Part shown: positions 6,771 through 12,404 of the stretch, piece by piece | Numbering within the stretch: position 1 is the stretch's first letter | Layout of the letters: every line of letters begins with the position of its first letter | Origin: Deltaproteobacteria bacterium | GTDB taxonomy: Bacteria; Desulfobacterota; Binatia; DP-6 | Reading direction: 5' to 3' | NCBI GenBank assembly: GCA_005879245.1 | Contig: VBLA01000102.1 | Span: 6,839 to 19,242 of the forward strand | Length of the DNA stretch: 12,404 bases | Program-made: the position numbers and the translations under genes | The notes under the pieces: generated by a model | The model's input: only the letters and a program-made list of their open reading frames with translations | Databases searched by the model: none | What the model was told of the DNA's origin: nothing

Positions 6771-7952
6771 CCAGACCCACGCCGCCGCGGCGAGCGCGAA
6801 GCCGGCTGCCAGCGCGATCCCGCCGCCGAGGCCGTAGCGGCGCGCCATCACCGCCACCACGAGCGGGGTGAGGAGCTGCACGCCGCGCGCGGCGTTGAAC
6901 ACCGAGCCGACCGCGGTCGTGCGGAGCGTCGTGGGGAAGAGCTCCGCGAACATCGGCCCGAAGTTCGACCACGTCCCGGTGCCGAAGCCGACCAGCCAGA
7001 GGCAGAAGAGGAGCAGCGGGGGCCAAAGGACGATCGCGGGCCAGAGAAGCGTGATCGAGACGAGGCCGACGGCCATGAGCGTCGCGTAGGCGCTGAAGGC
7101 CGGTTTCCGACCGAAGCGGTCGGAGACGAAGCCGAAGGAGGCGTAGCCGAGCAGCTCCCCCGCGACGACGACCAGGATGCGCAGCCCCGAGGCGGCGATC
7201 GAGAGGCCGCGCTCCTCGACGAGGTAGGTGGGGAGCCACGTGAAGGTGAGCCAGTAGGAAGACATGTTGAGGACGGCGAGCCCGAAGGCGAGGACGAGCT
7301 GGCGGCGAAGCGAAGGCGGGAAACGTCGACCCCCGGCGCGCGGCGCCTTGGCTGAGCGGCTCACCTGCCAGAGGTCGGACTCGGGCAGCGCACGCCGCGT
7401 CGCCGTCACGAGCAGGGCCGGCAGGCCGGACAGGATGAAGGTCGCGCGCCAGCCGATCACGGGGGCGAGGAAGCTCCCGACCACGGCGGCGAGGCCCACC
7501 CCGACGGGTGCCCCCGTCTGGAGCAGGGCCCCGAAGCGGCCGCGGAGCCGCGGCGGGACGGCCTCGCCCAAGAGCGCGTGGCCGATCGCCCACTCGCCAC
7601 CCACTCCGAGACCGGTGAGGACCCGTGCGAGGAGGAGGCTCGTCACGCCGCCCGCGAGCCCGCAGAGCGCCGTTCCGGCGCTGTAGGTGAGGATCGACCA
7701 CTGCAGGACCGCCTTCCGGCCGTGACGATCGGCGAGGTAGCCGAAGACCATCCCCCCCAGAGCCGTCGCACCGAGAGACGCCCCGAGGAGAAGGGCGTGC
7801 GTCTCGCGTCCGAAATGGAGCTCGGCCGAGATGAGGCGGAGCAGGAATGTGTAGAGGATGAGATCGTAGAAGTCGAACAGCCACCCTGCCCAGGTGAGGG
7901 CGAGGATGCGGTAGTGCACGGCCGTCGGCTGCTCGTGCTCGGAGAGGAGCAT
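6732..7952 (-). CDS. MFS metabolite:H+ symporter (MHS/SHS-type, carboxylate transporter-like)
   Basis: 406 aa, about 12 TM helices. The first helix reads WAGWLFDFYDLILYTFLL (21-38), with membrane-embedded Asp residues typical of sialate, aromatic-acid or lactate symporters of the MHS/SHS groups. Motif A is GYLADRHGRK (71-80), repeated in the second half as GFVSDRFGRKPA. Motif RVLTGLGVGGEWAIG (110-124) is characteristic of the same families. The second half has FAELFPTTLRTTAVG, and the C-terminus ends in LPETRGRRIDV. The start ATG 7952 is preferred over an upstream one at 8033, which would run into the divergent SDR gene and add non-conserved sequence. No strong Shine-Dalgarno. Only 67 bp separate it from the SDR gene, so the two may share a control region; uptake of the substrate that the SDRs oxidise is a reasonable guess. 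Confidence 0.88.
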   Translation of the reverse strand: MLLSEHEQPTAVHYRILALTWAGWLFDFYDLILYTFLLRLISAELHFGRETHALLLGASLGATALGGMVFGYLADRHGRKAVLQWSILTYSAGTALCGLAGGVTSLLLARVLTGLGVGGEWAIGHALLGEAVPPRLRGRFGALLQTGAPVGVGLAAVVGSFLAPVIGWRATFILSGLPALLVTATRRALPESDLWQVSRSAKAPRAGGRRFPPSLRRQLVLAFGLAVLNMSSYWLTFTWLPTYLVEERGLSIAASGLRILVVVAGELLGYASFGFVSDRFGRKPAFSAYATLMAVGLVSITLLWPAIVLWPPLLLFCLWLVGFGTGTWSNFGPMFAELFPTTLRTTAVGSVFNAARGVQLLTPLVVAVMARRYGLGGGIALAAGFALAAAAWVWLLPETRGRRIDV

Positions 7953-8019
7953 CGGCGCGGCCAAACCTAACGGATGGGTGGCCTTCTCGACCAGAGCCGG
8001 CCGGTGTAGAAGCCGCGGC

Positions 8020-8949
8020 ATGGCGAACGGCATGCTTGCCGGCCGCGTCGCGGTCGTGACCGGCGCCGGTCGGGGGATCGGCCGCGGGGTCGCGCTCGCG
8101 CTCGGCGCCGCCGGCGCGAAGGTCGTGGTGAACGACTACGGTGTCAACGTCGACGGGACGGCGCCGTCGACCGGCCCCGCCTTCGACGTCGTGAAGGAGA
8201 TCGAGCGCACGGGGGGCGAGGCGGTTGCCAGCACCGACTCCGTCGCCGACTGGGAGGGCGCCCGGCGCATCATCGGCACGGCGCTCGAGCGCTTCGGACA
8301 GCTCGACGCCCTCGTCACCTGCGCGGGCATCTTACGCGACCGGATGATCTTCAACATGAGCGAGGAGGAGTGGGACGCCGTCATCGCCGTGCACCTGAAG
8401 GGCACGTTCAACTGCCTGCGGCACGCCTGCACCCACATGCGCGATCGGCGCTACGGGCGGATCGTCACCTTCAGCTCCGGGTCGGGCCTCTTCGGGAACC
8501 CCGGGCAGGCGAACTACGGCGCCGCGAAGTCCGCCATCGCCGGCCTCACCAAGGTGGCGGCGCGCGACCTCGGGAAGTACGGGATCACCGTCAACGCGAT
8601 CGCCCCCGTCGCGGGCACGCGCATGACGGTCAACGAGGAGGTGCGGCGCGCGCGCGAGCTTCGCAAGAAGCAGGGCATCCAGCGCGAGGACCGCGGCGTG
8701 GCGCAGATCGAGGAGCTCGACCCGGACGACATCGCGCCCATGGTCGTCTACCTGACGAGCGAGTATGCGAAGGACGTGAACGGACAGTTCTTCCTCTGCT
8801 TCGGGACCAGCGTGGCGCTCGTCTCGCAACCGCGTCCGGTGAAGACGCTCTACAAGGCCGAGGGCAACTGGACGCTCGACGAGCTCGACCGACTCGTGCC
8901 GGCGACGGTCGCCGAGGGTCTGGTGAACCCGGCGCCGCCGAAGAGCTGA
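8020..8949 (+). CDS. SDR-family dehydrogenase, 3-hydroxyacyl-CoA/FabG-like (copy 1)
   Basis: 309 aa short-chain dehydrogenase/reductase. The NAD(P)-binding motif TGAGRGIG is at 14-21, with VVVNDYG after beta-2; an acidic residue there favours NAD(H). Catalytic Ser153, Tyr166 and Lys170 are in FSSGSG and YGAAK. The usual NNAG motif is replaced by TCAG (100-103), an odd change. The block LRDRMIFNMSEEEWDAVI and the long C-terminal tail beyond the classic SDR core, ending LVNPAPPKS, are typical of the hydroxyacyl-CoA dehydrogenase type related to the peroxisomal multifunctional enzyme. The start is ATG 8020 with weak AGAAG upstream; an in-frame ATG at 8032 would also serve. It lies 3 bp upstream of a paralogous SDR, so both are in one operon. 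Likely a step in beta-oxidation or steroid/alcohol breakdown; exact substrate unknown. Confidence 0.88.
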   Translation: MANGMLAGRVAVVTGAGRGIGRGVALALGAAGAKVVVNDYGVNVDGTAPSTGPAFDVVKEIERTGGEAVASTDSVADWEGARRIIGTALERFGQLDALVTCAGILRDRMIFNMSEEEWDAVIAVHLKGTFNCLRHACTHMRDRRYGRIVTFSSGSGLFGNPGQANYGAAKSAIAGLTKVAARDLGKYGITVNAIAPVAGTRMTVNEEVRRARELRKKQGIQREDRGVAQIEELDPDDIAPMVVYLTSEYAKDVNGQFFLCFGTSVALVSQPRPVKTLYKAEGNWTLDELDRLVPATVAEGLVNPAPPKS

Positions 8950-8952
8950 ACC

Positions 8953-9882
8953 ATGGCGAAACGTCTCACCGGCAAGGCGGCGGTCGTGACCGGGGCGGGA
9001 CGCGGCATCGGCCGCGCCATCGCCGAGCTCCTGGCGGCGGAAGGGGCCGGCGTCGTGGTGAACGATCTGGGGAGCGCGGTCGACGGAACCGGTGCCTCGG
9101 TGAGCGTCGCCGACGAGGTGGTGGCGGCGATCCGTGCGCGAGGCGGGAAGGCGGTCGCGAACCATGACAGCGTCGCCGATTTCGCTGCGGCCGAGCGGCT
9201 GATCGCGACCGCGGTGAAGGAGTTCGGTGCGGTCGACGTTCTGGTGAACAACGCTGGCATCCTGCGCGACCGGATGATCTTCAACATGAGCGAGGAGGAG
9301 TGGGACGCGGTCATCGCCGTGCATTTGAAGGGTACCTTCAACTGCACCCGGCACGCCGCGCGGATCATGCGCGAGCAGCGGCGCGGGCAGATCATCTCCA
9401 TCTCGTCCACCTCCGGGGTCTACGGGAACTCCGGGCAGGCGAACTACGGTGCGGCCAAGGACGGGATCGCGGGTCTCACCCGGGTCGCGGCGCGTGACCT
9501 CGGCCGCTACGGCATCACCGTGAACGCGGTCTGCCCGGGTGCCATGACCCGGATGGCGGCAACCGTCCCGCAGACGGCGCGGGAGCGACGGGCGGAGCGC
9601 GGCCTCGCGACGGGCCTCGGCGAGCGGACGTTTCCCCTCCAGAACTTCGGACCCGAGAACGTCGCCCCCTTCGTCGTTTACCTCGCGACCGACGCGGCGC
9701 GGGACATCAACGGACAGATATTCCTCGTCATGGCCGGCCTGGTGGCGCTCCTCGGCTATCCCGCTCCCGTTCGCACCATCCAGCGGGACGCCCGCTGGAC
9801 GCCCGAGGAGATCGCGACGATCTTCCCGCACACGCTGGGCATGGATCTGGTGAACCCCGCGCCGGCCAAGGAGCCGTCGTAG
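8953..9882 (+). CDS. SDR-family dehydrogenase, 3-hydroxyacyl-CoA/FabG-like (copy 2)
   Basis: 309 aa, the same length as its upstream neighbour and clearly its paralogue. TGAGRGIG is at 13-20; VVVNDLG with Asp38 suggests NAD(H). An intact NNAG is at 99-102, with catalytic Ser152, Tyr165 and Lys169 in ISSTSG and YGAAK. The tail diverges after about residue 195 but ends in LVNPAPAKEPS, matching copy 1. The start is ATG 8953, three bases after the first gene's stop, so the two are co-transcribed and probably co-translated. Unlike copy 1 it keeps every standard SDR motif. The pair may act on different chain lengths or stereoisomers, or may form a heteromer; this is inference. After its stop, 40-odd bases lead to the sigma-factor locus. 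Confidence 0.88.
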   Translation: MAKRLTGKAAVVTGAGRGIGRAIAELLAAEGAGVVVNDLGSAVDGTGASVSVADEVVAAIRARGGKAVANHDSVADFAAAERLIATAVKEFGAVDVLVNNAGILRDRMIFNMSEEEWDAVIAVHLKGTFNCTRHAARIMREQRRGQIISISSTSGVYGNSGQANYGAAKDGIAGLTRVAARDLGRYGITVNAVCPGAMTRMAATVPQTARERRAERGLATGLGERTFPLQNFGPENVAPFVVYLATDAARDINGQIFLVMAGLVALLGYPAPVRTIQRDARWTPEEIATIFPHTLGMDLVNPAPAKEPS

Positions 9883-9896
9883 CGGCGAGGCCGGCC

Positions 9897-9931
9897 GTAA
9901 CCTTTTCGCTGCGGCCGCGGTTTGCTTAGTA
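9897..9931 (+). promoter_or_regulatory. Possible ECF-type autoregulatory promoter
   Basis: GTAACCTTTT (9897-9906) resembles the AAC-containing -35 element of ECF sigma promoters and is followed 17-18 nt later by GCTTAGTA (9924-9931). The start codon follows at once (ATG 9934 or 9937), so the message would be nearly leaderless. ECF genes commonly drive their own promoter; the exact -10 cannot be fixed from one copy. Confidence 0.3.
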
Positions 9932-9933
9932 GG

Positions 9934-10254
9934 ATGATGGCTCGCCGGGCGCCTGCCTCGAGTGCCCTCCGTAAGGACGTCGACGAGCGGACCCTCATCG
10001 AAGCGGCGCAGCGGGACCCGGGGCGGTTCGCCGAGCTCTACGAGAGCAATTTCGACCGGGTGTACGCCTTCGTCGTGCGCCGGGTCCGCGACCGTGAGGA
10101 AGCCGAGGACGTGACGTCGGAGGTGTTTCACCGGGCGCTGGCGAACCTCGGGCAATTCGAGTGGCGTGGTGTGCCGTTTGCGGCGTGGCTGCTCCGGATC
10201 GCCGCCAACGCGATGGCCGATCGCGCCCTGCGCGCGGCGCGGGAGCGCGGGTGA
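9934..10254 (+). pseudogene. ECF sigma factor, region 2 part (split or broken gene)
   Basis: 106 aa holding sigma region 2 of an extracytoplasmic-function sigma factor: FAELYESNFDRVYAFVVRRV (region 2.1-2.2), REEAEDVTSEVFHRALANL (2.2-2.3), and WRGVPFAAWLLRIAANAMADR (2.3-2.4, -10 binding). The frame then stops at TGA 10252-10254, right after ALRAARERG. A whole ECF factor of this kind is about 180-190 aa and goes on through a linker of some 40-50 residues into region 4. Here region 4 resumes at once in another frame. The start could be ATG 9934, ATG 9937 or TTG 9922. Alone this piece could bind core polymerase and a -10 element but lacks the -35 reading part. It is either a deletion-damaged gene, an assembly error or the first half of a split sigma factor. 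Confidence 0.8.
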
Positions 10255-10391
10255 TCCTCATGCGCTTCGGCGAGCAGAAGACGATTCGCGAGATCGCGCG
10301 GGACCTGGCGCGCAGCGAGGGGGCAGTGAAGCAGCTCCAGCTCCGCGGCCTGCAGAATCTGCGGGCGCGATTGGGTGATCCGAATGGCTAG
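10251..10391 (+). pseudogene. ECF sigma factor, region 4.2 part (split or broken gene)
   Basis: 46 aa from GTG 10251, in a different frame from the region 2 piece. It reads VILMRFGEQKTIREIARDLA, then RSEGAVKQLQLRGLQNLRARL, which is the helix-turn-helix of sigma region 4.2 (-35 recognition). The preceding helices of region 4.1, normally with LPxxxR, and the whole linker are absent. The GTG overlaps the upstream TGA as GTGA, and GGGAG lies 5 nt before it, so it could be translated by coupling as a separate small protein. ATG 10260 is another start. Its stop at 10389-10391 overlaps the next gene by 8 bp. Presumed remnant of the sigma gene, though a free HTH peptide cannot be excluded. Confidence 0.75.
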
Positions 10392-11460
10392 GCGTGGCCT
10401 TGGCGATGAGCTCGACGATGCGCTGGAAGCCCTGATGGCCGATCCGAAGGGACCGCTGCCCGGTGTCAGTCCCCGCCTGGCCGAGCTGCTCCGCATCGCG
10501 GGCGACCTGCGCGGTCTCCCGCGCGCCGAGTTCAGGGCGGAGCTCAAGGCCGCGCTCGTCTCCGGGGCGGAGGGTGAGCGGTCCGCCGCCACGGTGTCCG
10601 TCGGCGGGAGACCCCTCGCCACCCTGGACGACATCCTCGCCCGGCTGGAGGAGATGGCGCACGAGCCGAAGATGGTCGCCCACGACGTCCGGGCCGCGCT
10701 GCGCGATCTTCCCGAGAAGACGATGCGGTTCCTCGCGTCGCTCAACCGGTGCACGCTCGGCGTCTCGCGGTTCTCGGGGGACTCGCACTGGGAACGGCAT
10801 CCGGCCGGTGACGAGATGCTCCACATCCTCGAGGGCGAGGCCGAGGTGGTCACCTTGACCGAGGCGGGGCCGGTGCGGTCGACCGTGAGCGCCGGCTCGG
10901 TCTTCGTGTGTCGTCGGGGACTGTGGCACCGGGTGCTGCCGCGGTCGCCCGTGTCGATGCTCTTCGCGACGCCCGGGGAAGGAACGGAGCACTCGAGCGC
11001 ACCCGACCCACGGCGGGAGGCGGGACGTCGGCGGGCGCATCCACACCCCGGCGGAGAGGCCCCGACCCTGGTCGCGCACGACCTCCGTGCCGCGCTCGGG
11101 GGTCTGCCCGAGCTCGCGATCACGTCGAGCACGACGGCCGAGGAGGCCGACGCGGCGGTGCGCACGATCACGGCGCTCGATCAGTGCATGCTGGGCGTGA
11201 TGCGCTACTCGGGGCTGACGCCCTGGGAGCGTCACCCCGACGGCGATGAGCTGCTCCACGTCCTCGAGGGGGAGGTCGACGTGACCGTCCTGACCGACGA
11301 TGGACCCGCCGAGGTGAACGTGCGGGCGGGCTCGGTCTTCGTCTGCCCCCGGGGTCTCTGGCACCGGCAGCGGCCGCGGCCGGCCGTGACGATGCTCTTC
11401 GGGACGCCGGTCGAGACGGAGGAGGTCTCGTGGGCAGAGGACCCTCGGACCGGGGGCTAG
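10384..11460 (+). CDS. Bicupin protein with helical N-terminal domain, putative anti-sigma/sensor
   Basis: 358 aa. Residues 7-58 form a short helical region (LDDALEALM, LAELLRIAGDLRGLPRAEFRAELKAAL). To my recollection, a similar segment occurs in proteins encoded directly after ECF sigma genes. It has no HxxxCxxC zinc motif. Two homologous cupin modules follow, at about 95-210 and 228-355, each opening with (L/M)VAHDxRAAL. Their core is WERHPxGDExLHxLEGE (His139/Glu144/His147 and His284/Glu289/His292), and each closes with AGSVFVCxRGLWHR (His182, His327), so both may bind a metal. ATG 10384 overlaps the sigma region 4 stop by 8 bp; GTG 10375 is an alternative. The layout parallels ChrR, a cupin-containing anti-sigma factor, so a ligand- or redox-sensing partner of the sigma factor is inferred. 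A plain cupin enzyme is the alternative. Confidence 0.82.
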   Translation: MARRGLGDELDDALEALMADPKGPLPGVSPRLAELLRIAGDLRGLPRAEFRAELKAALVSGAEGERSAATVSVGGRPLATLDDILARLEEMAHEPKMVAHDVRAALRDLPEKTMRFLASLNRCTLGVSRFSGDSHWERHPAGDEMLHILEGEAEVVTLTEAGPVRSTVSAGSVFVCRRGLWHRVLPRSPVSMLFATPGEGTEHSSAPDPRREAGRRRAHPHPGGEAPTLVAHDLRAALGGLPELAITSSTTAEEADAAVRTITALDQCMLGVMRYSGLTPWERHPDGDELLHVLEGEVDVTVLTDDGPAEVNVRAGSVFVCPRGLWHRQRPRPAVTMLFGTPVETEEVSWAEDPRTGG

Positions 11461-11491
11461 GAGAGAATGTCCCCGCGATAGCGCCTGCGAA

Positions 11492-11498
11492 AAGGAGG
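11492..11498 (+). promoter_or_regulatory. Strong Shine-Dalgarno for the VOC gene
   Basis: AAGGAGG lies 5 nt before ATG 11504. It is the best ribosome binding site in the window and suggests much stronger translation of the VOC protein than of its operon partners. Confidence 0.8.
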
Positions 11499-11503
11499 CT
11501 CAC

Positions 11504-11905
11504 ATGGCGAAGAACGCAGCGGAGGGGAAGCCGAGCATCTTCCCCGTGCTCCGCTACCGGAACGGCTCGGCGGCGGTCGAGTGGCTGGGCAGGGTCCTTG
11601 GCTTCGAGAAGCACCTGGTGGTGCCGGGGCCCGAGGGGAACGTCGCTCACGCGGAGATGAAGCTCGGCTCAGGCATGATCATGCTCGGATCGGGCAAACA
11701 CCACGGCGAGAACAACCCGTGGGACGAGGTGCAGCAGGGCGTGTACGTCCAGGTCGAGGACGTGGACGCGCACTACGCGCGGGCCCGGGCGGCGGGCGCC
11801 GAGATCGTGCGACCCCTCCAGGACACGGACTACGGGTCGCGCGAGTACTCCGTCCGGGACCTCGAGGGGCATCTCTGGAGCTTCGGCACCTATCAGCCGG
11901 GGTGA
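11504..11905 (+). CDS. VOC/glyoxalase-bleomycin-resistance-fold protein
   Basis: 133 aa, the normal length for a single-chain vicinal-oxygen-chelate protein with two beta-alpha-beta-beta-beta modules. The first runs over about 12-63 (IFPVLRYRNGSAAVEWLGRV, HAEMKLGSGMIMLG) and the second over about 77-131 (QGVYVQVEDVDAHYARARAAG, REYSVRDLEGHLWSFGTY). The YRNGSAAVEWL opening is typical of the PhnB/glyoxalase-like branch. His49 and Glu121 are at positions that often carry the metal ligands. It follows the bicupin gene by 43 bp and precedes a methyltransferase by 16 bp, so it is most likely part of the same operon and a candidate target of the sigma factor. It may detoxify, bind or rearrange a small molecule; the substrate is unknown. 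Confidence 0.88.
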   Translation: MAKNAAEGKPSIFPVLRYRNGSAAVEWLGRVLGFEKHLVVPGPEGNVAHAEMKLGSGMIMLGSGKHHGENNPWDEVQQGVYVQVEDVDAHYARARAAGAEIVRPLQDTDYGSREYSVRDLEGHLWSFGTYQPG

Positions 11906-11921
11906 GCAATCGAGGACGATC

Positions 11922-12404
11922 ATGCCCGACCCCGCTCGTCAGGAAATCCCACCGCCGTCCGGGGCGGCTCTCTTCCCGCTGATCGCGGGGTACATGACCT
12001 CGCAGCTGATCTACGTCGCCGCCCGGCTCGGCGTCGCCGACCACCTCCGCGACGGTGCGAAGAGCAGCGAGGAGCTCGCCAAGGCGACCCGCAGCCATGC
12101 GCCGTCCCTCCGTCGTCTGCTGCGCGGTCTGGCGGTCGTCGGGATGGTCGAGGAGATCGAGCCGGGGCAGTTCCAGCTGACCCCGTCCGGCGCCCTGCTC
12201 GGAGCCGGTGTCCCGGGCTCGGTGCGGAACCTGGCGATGCTCTTCATCGACGAGTCGGTGTGGCGGTCGTGGGGCGACCTCCTCCACAGCGTGCGGACGG
12301 GGGAGACGGCGCTGGAGCACGTCTTCGGCATGGGTACGTTCGAATACTGCGCCCGGAATCCAGAGTTCGCGGCGATCTTCAACGAGGCCATGACTGAGGC
12401 CACG
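11922..12404 (+). CDS. O-methyltransferase (PF00891-like), N-terminal part, cut by window edge
   Basis: 161 codons are open to the right edge. The start is ATG 11922, with GAGGA 5 nt upstream, 16 bp after the VOC stop. Residues 14-100 are the dimerisation/winged-helix domain of plant-type and polyketide O-methyltransferases: LIAGYMTSQLIYVAARLGVADHL, SSEELAKAT, LRRLLRGLAVVGMVEE, FQLTPSGALL. Residues 102-161 lead into the catalytic domain with VFGMGTFEYCARNPEFAAIFNEAM, the segment that normally precedes the SAM-binding glycine motif. That motif, and so proof of SAM binding, lies outside the window. Its pairing with VOC, bicupin and sigma genes suggests modification of a small aromatic or polyketide-like compound, but this is inference. 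Confidence 0.87.
   Translation, partial: MPDPARQEIPPPSGAALFPLIAGYMTSQLIYVAARLGVADHLRDGAKSSEELAKATRSHAPSLRRLLRGLAVVGMVEEIEPGQFQLTPSGALLGAGVPGSVRNLAMLFIDESVWRSWGDLLHSVRTGETALEHVFGMGTFEYCARNPEFAAIFNEAMTEAT

Noticed and set aside
6607..7884. Minus-strand frame of 425 codons within the MHS transporter
   Set aside because: Arg/Pro/Ala-rich out-of-frame reading of the transporter gene on the same strand.
8332..10155. Minus-strand frame of 607 codons opposite both SDR genes
   Set aside because: It repeats itself because the SDRs are paralogues, has shadow composition and no recognisable domain.

Overview
The window is uniformly GC-rich with tightly packed genes. Together with a secreted Cys-rich protein carrying the C-x-DGNPCTADSC-type motif, GMC dehydrogenase genes, 3-hydroxyacyl-type SDRs and an ECF sigma/cupin pair, this suggests an uncultured high-GC Gram-negative-type soil or aquatic bacterium (the Binatota, Rokubacteria, old Deltaproteobacteria or Myxococcota range). 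That placement is an impression from gene style only; there is no rRNA or marker gene here.

Left part (1-4300, minus strand). Reading right to left on the minus strand: a small secreted Cys-rich protein with a possible sigma-70 promoter; a perfect 18-bp inverted repeat acting as a likely terminator; a membrane protein with a gluconate-dehydrogenase-subunit-3-like tail, overlapping by 4 bp (GTGA) a GMC flavin dehydrogenase; then a PF05977-type MFS exporter that runs off the left edge. The membrane subunit and the GMC enzyme are probably one two-component dehydrogenase. The GMC gene appears to have lost about 40 residues in frame.

Middle (4449-8033). A minus-strand class C beta-lactamase-like serine hydrolase is divergent from a plus-strand seven-bladed YVTN/Vgb-like beta-propeller. 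The propeller converges, with a 39-bp 3' overlap, on a minus-strand metabolite:H+ symporter-type MFS transporter. That transporter is divergent from two tandem SDR genes (8020-9882), which are paralogues sharing a 44-bp identical core. Transporter plus SDRs would fit uptake and oxidation of a carboxylic acid or acyl substrate.

Right part (9883-12404, plus strand). An ECF sigma-factor locus is split into two overlapping reading frames: region 2, then a GTGA overlap, then a short region 4.2. It is followed, with an 8-bp overlap, by a protein with a short helical N-terminal domain and two cupin domains, which recalls ChrR-type cupin anti-sigma factors but lacks their zinc motif. Next come a VOC/glyoxalase-fold protein with a textbook Shine-Dalgarno and the N-terminal part of an O-methyltransferase that leaves the window. 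The layout resembles a small-molecule-sensing sigma/anti-sigma module with its effector enzymes. The sigma locus is either decayed, mis-assembled or a true split sigma factor, and is the most interesting point in the window.
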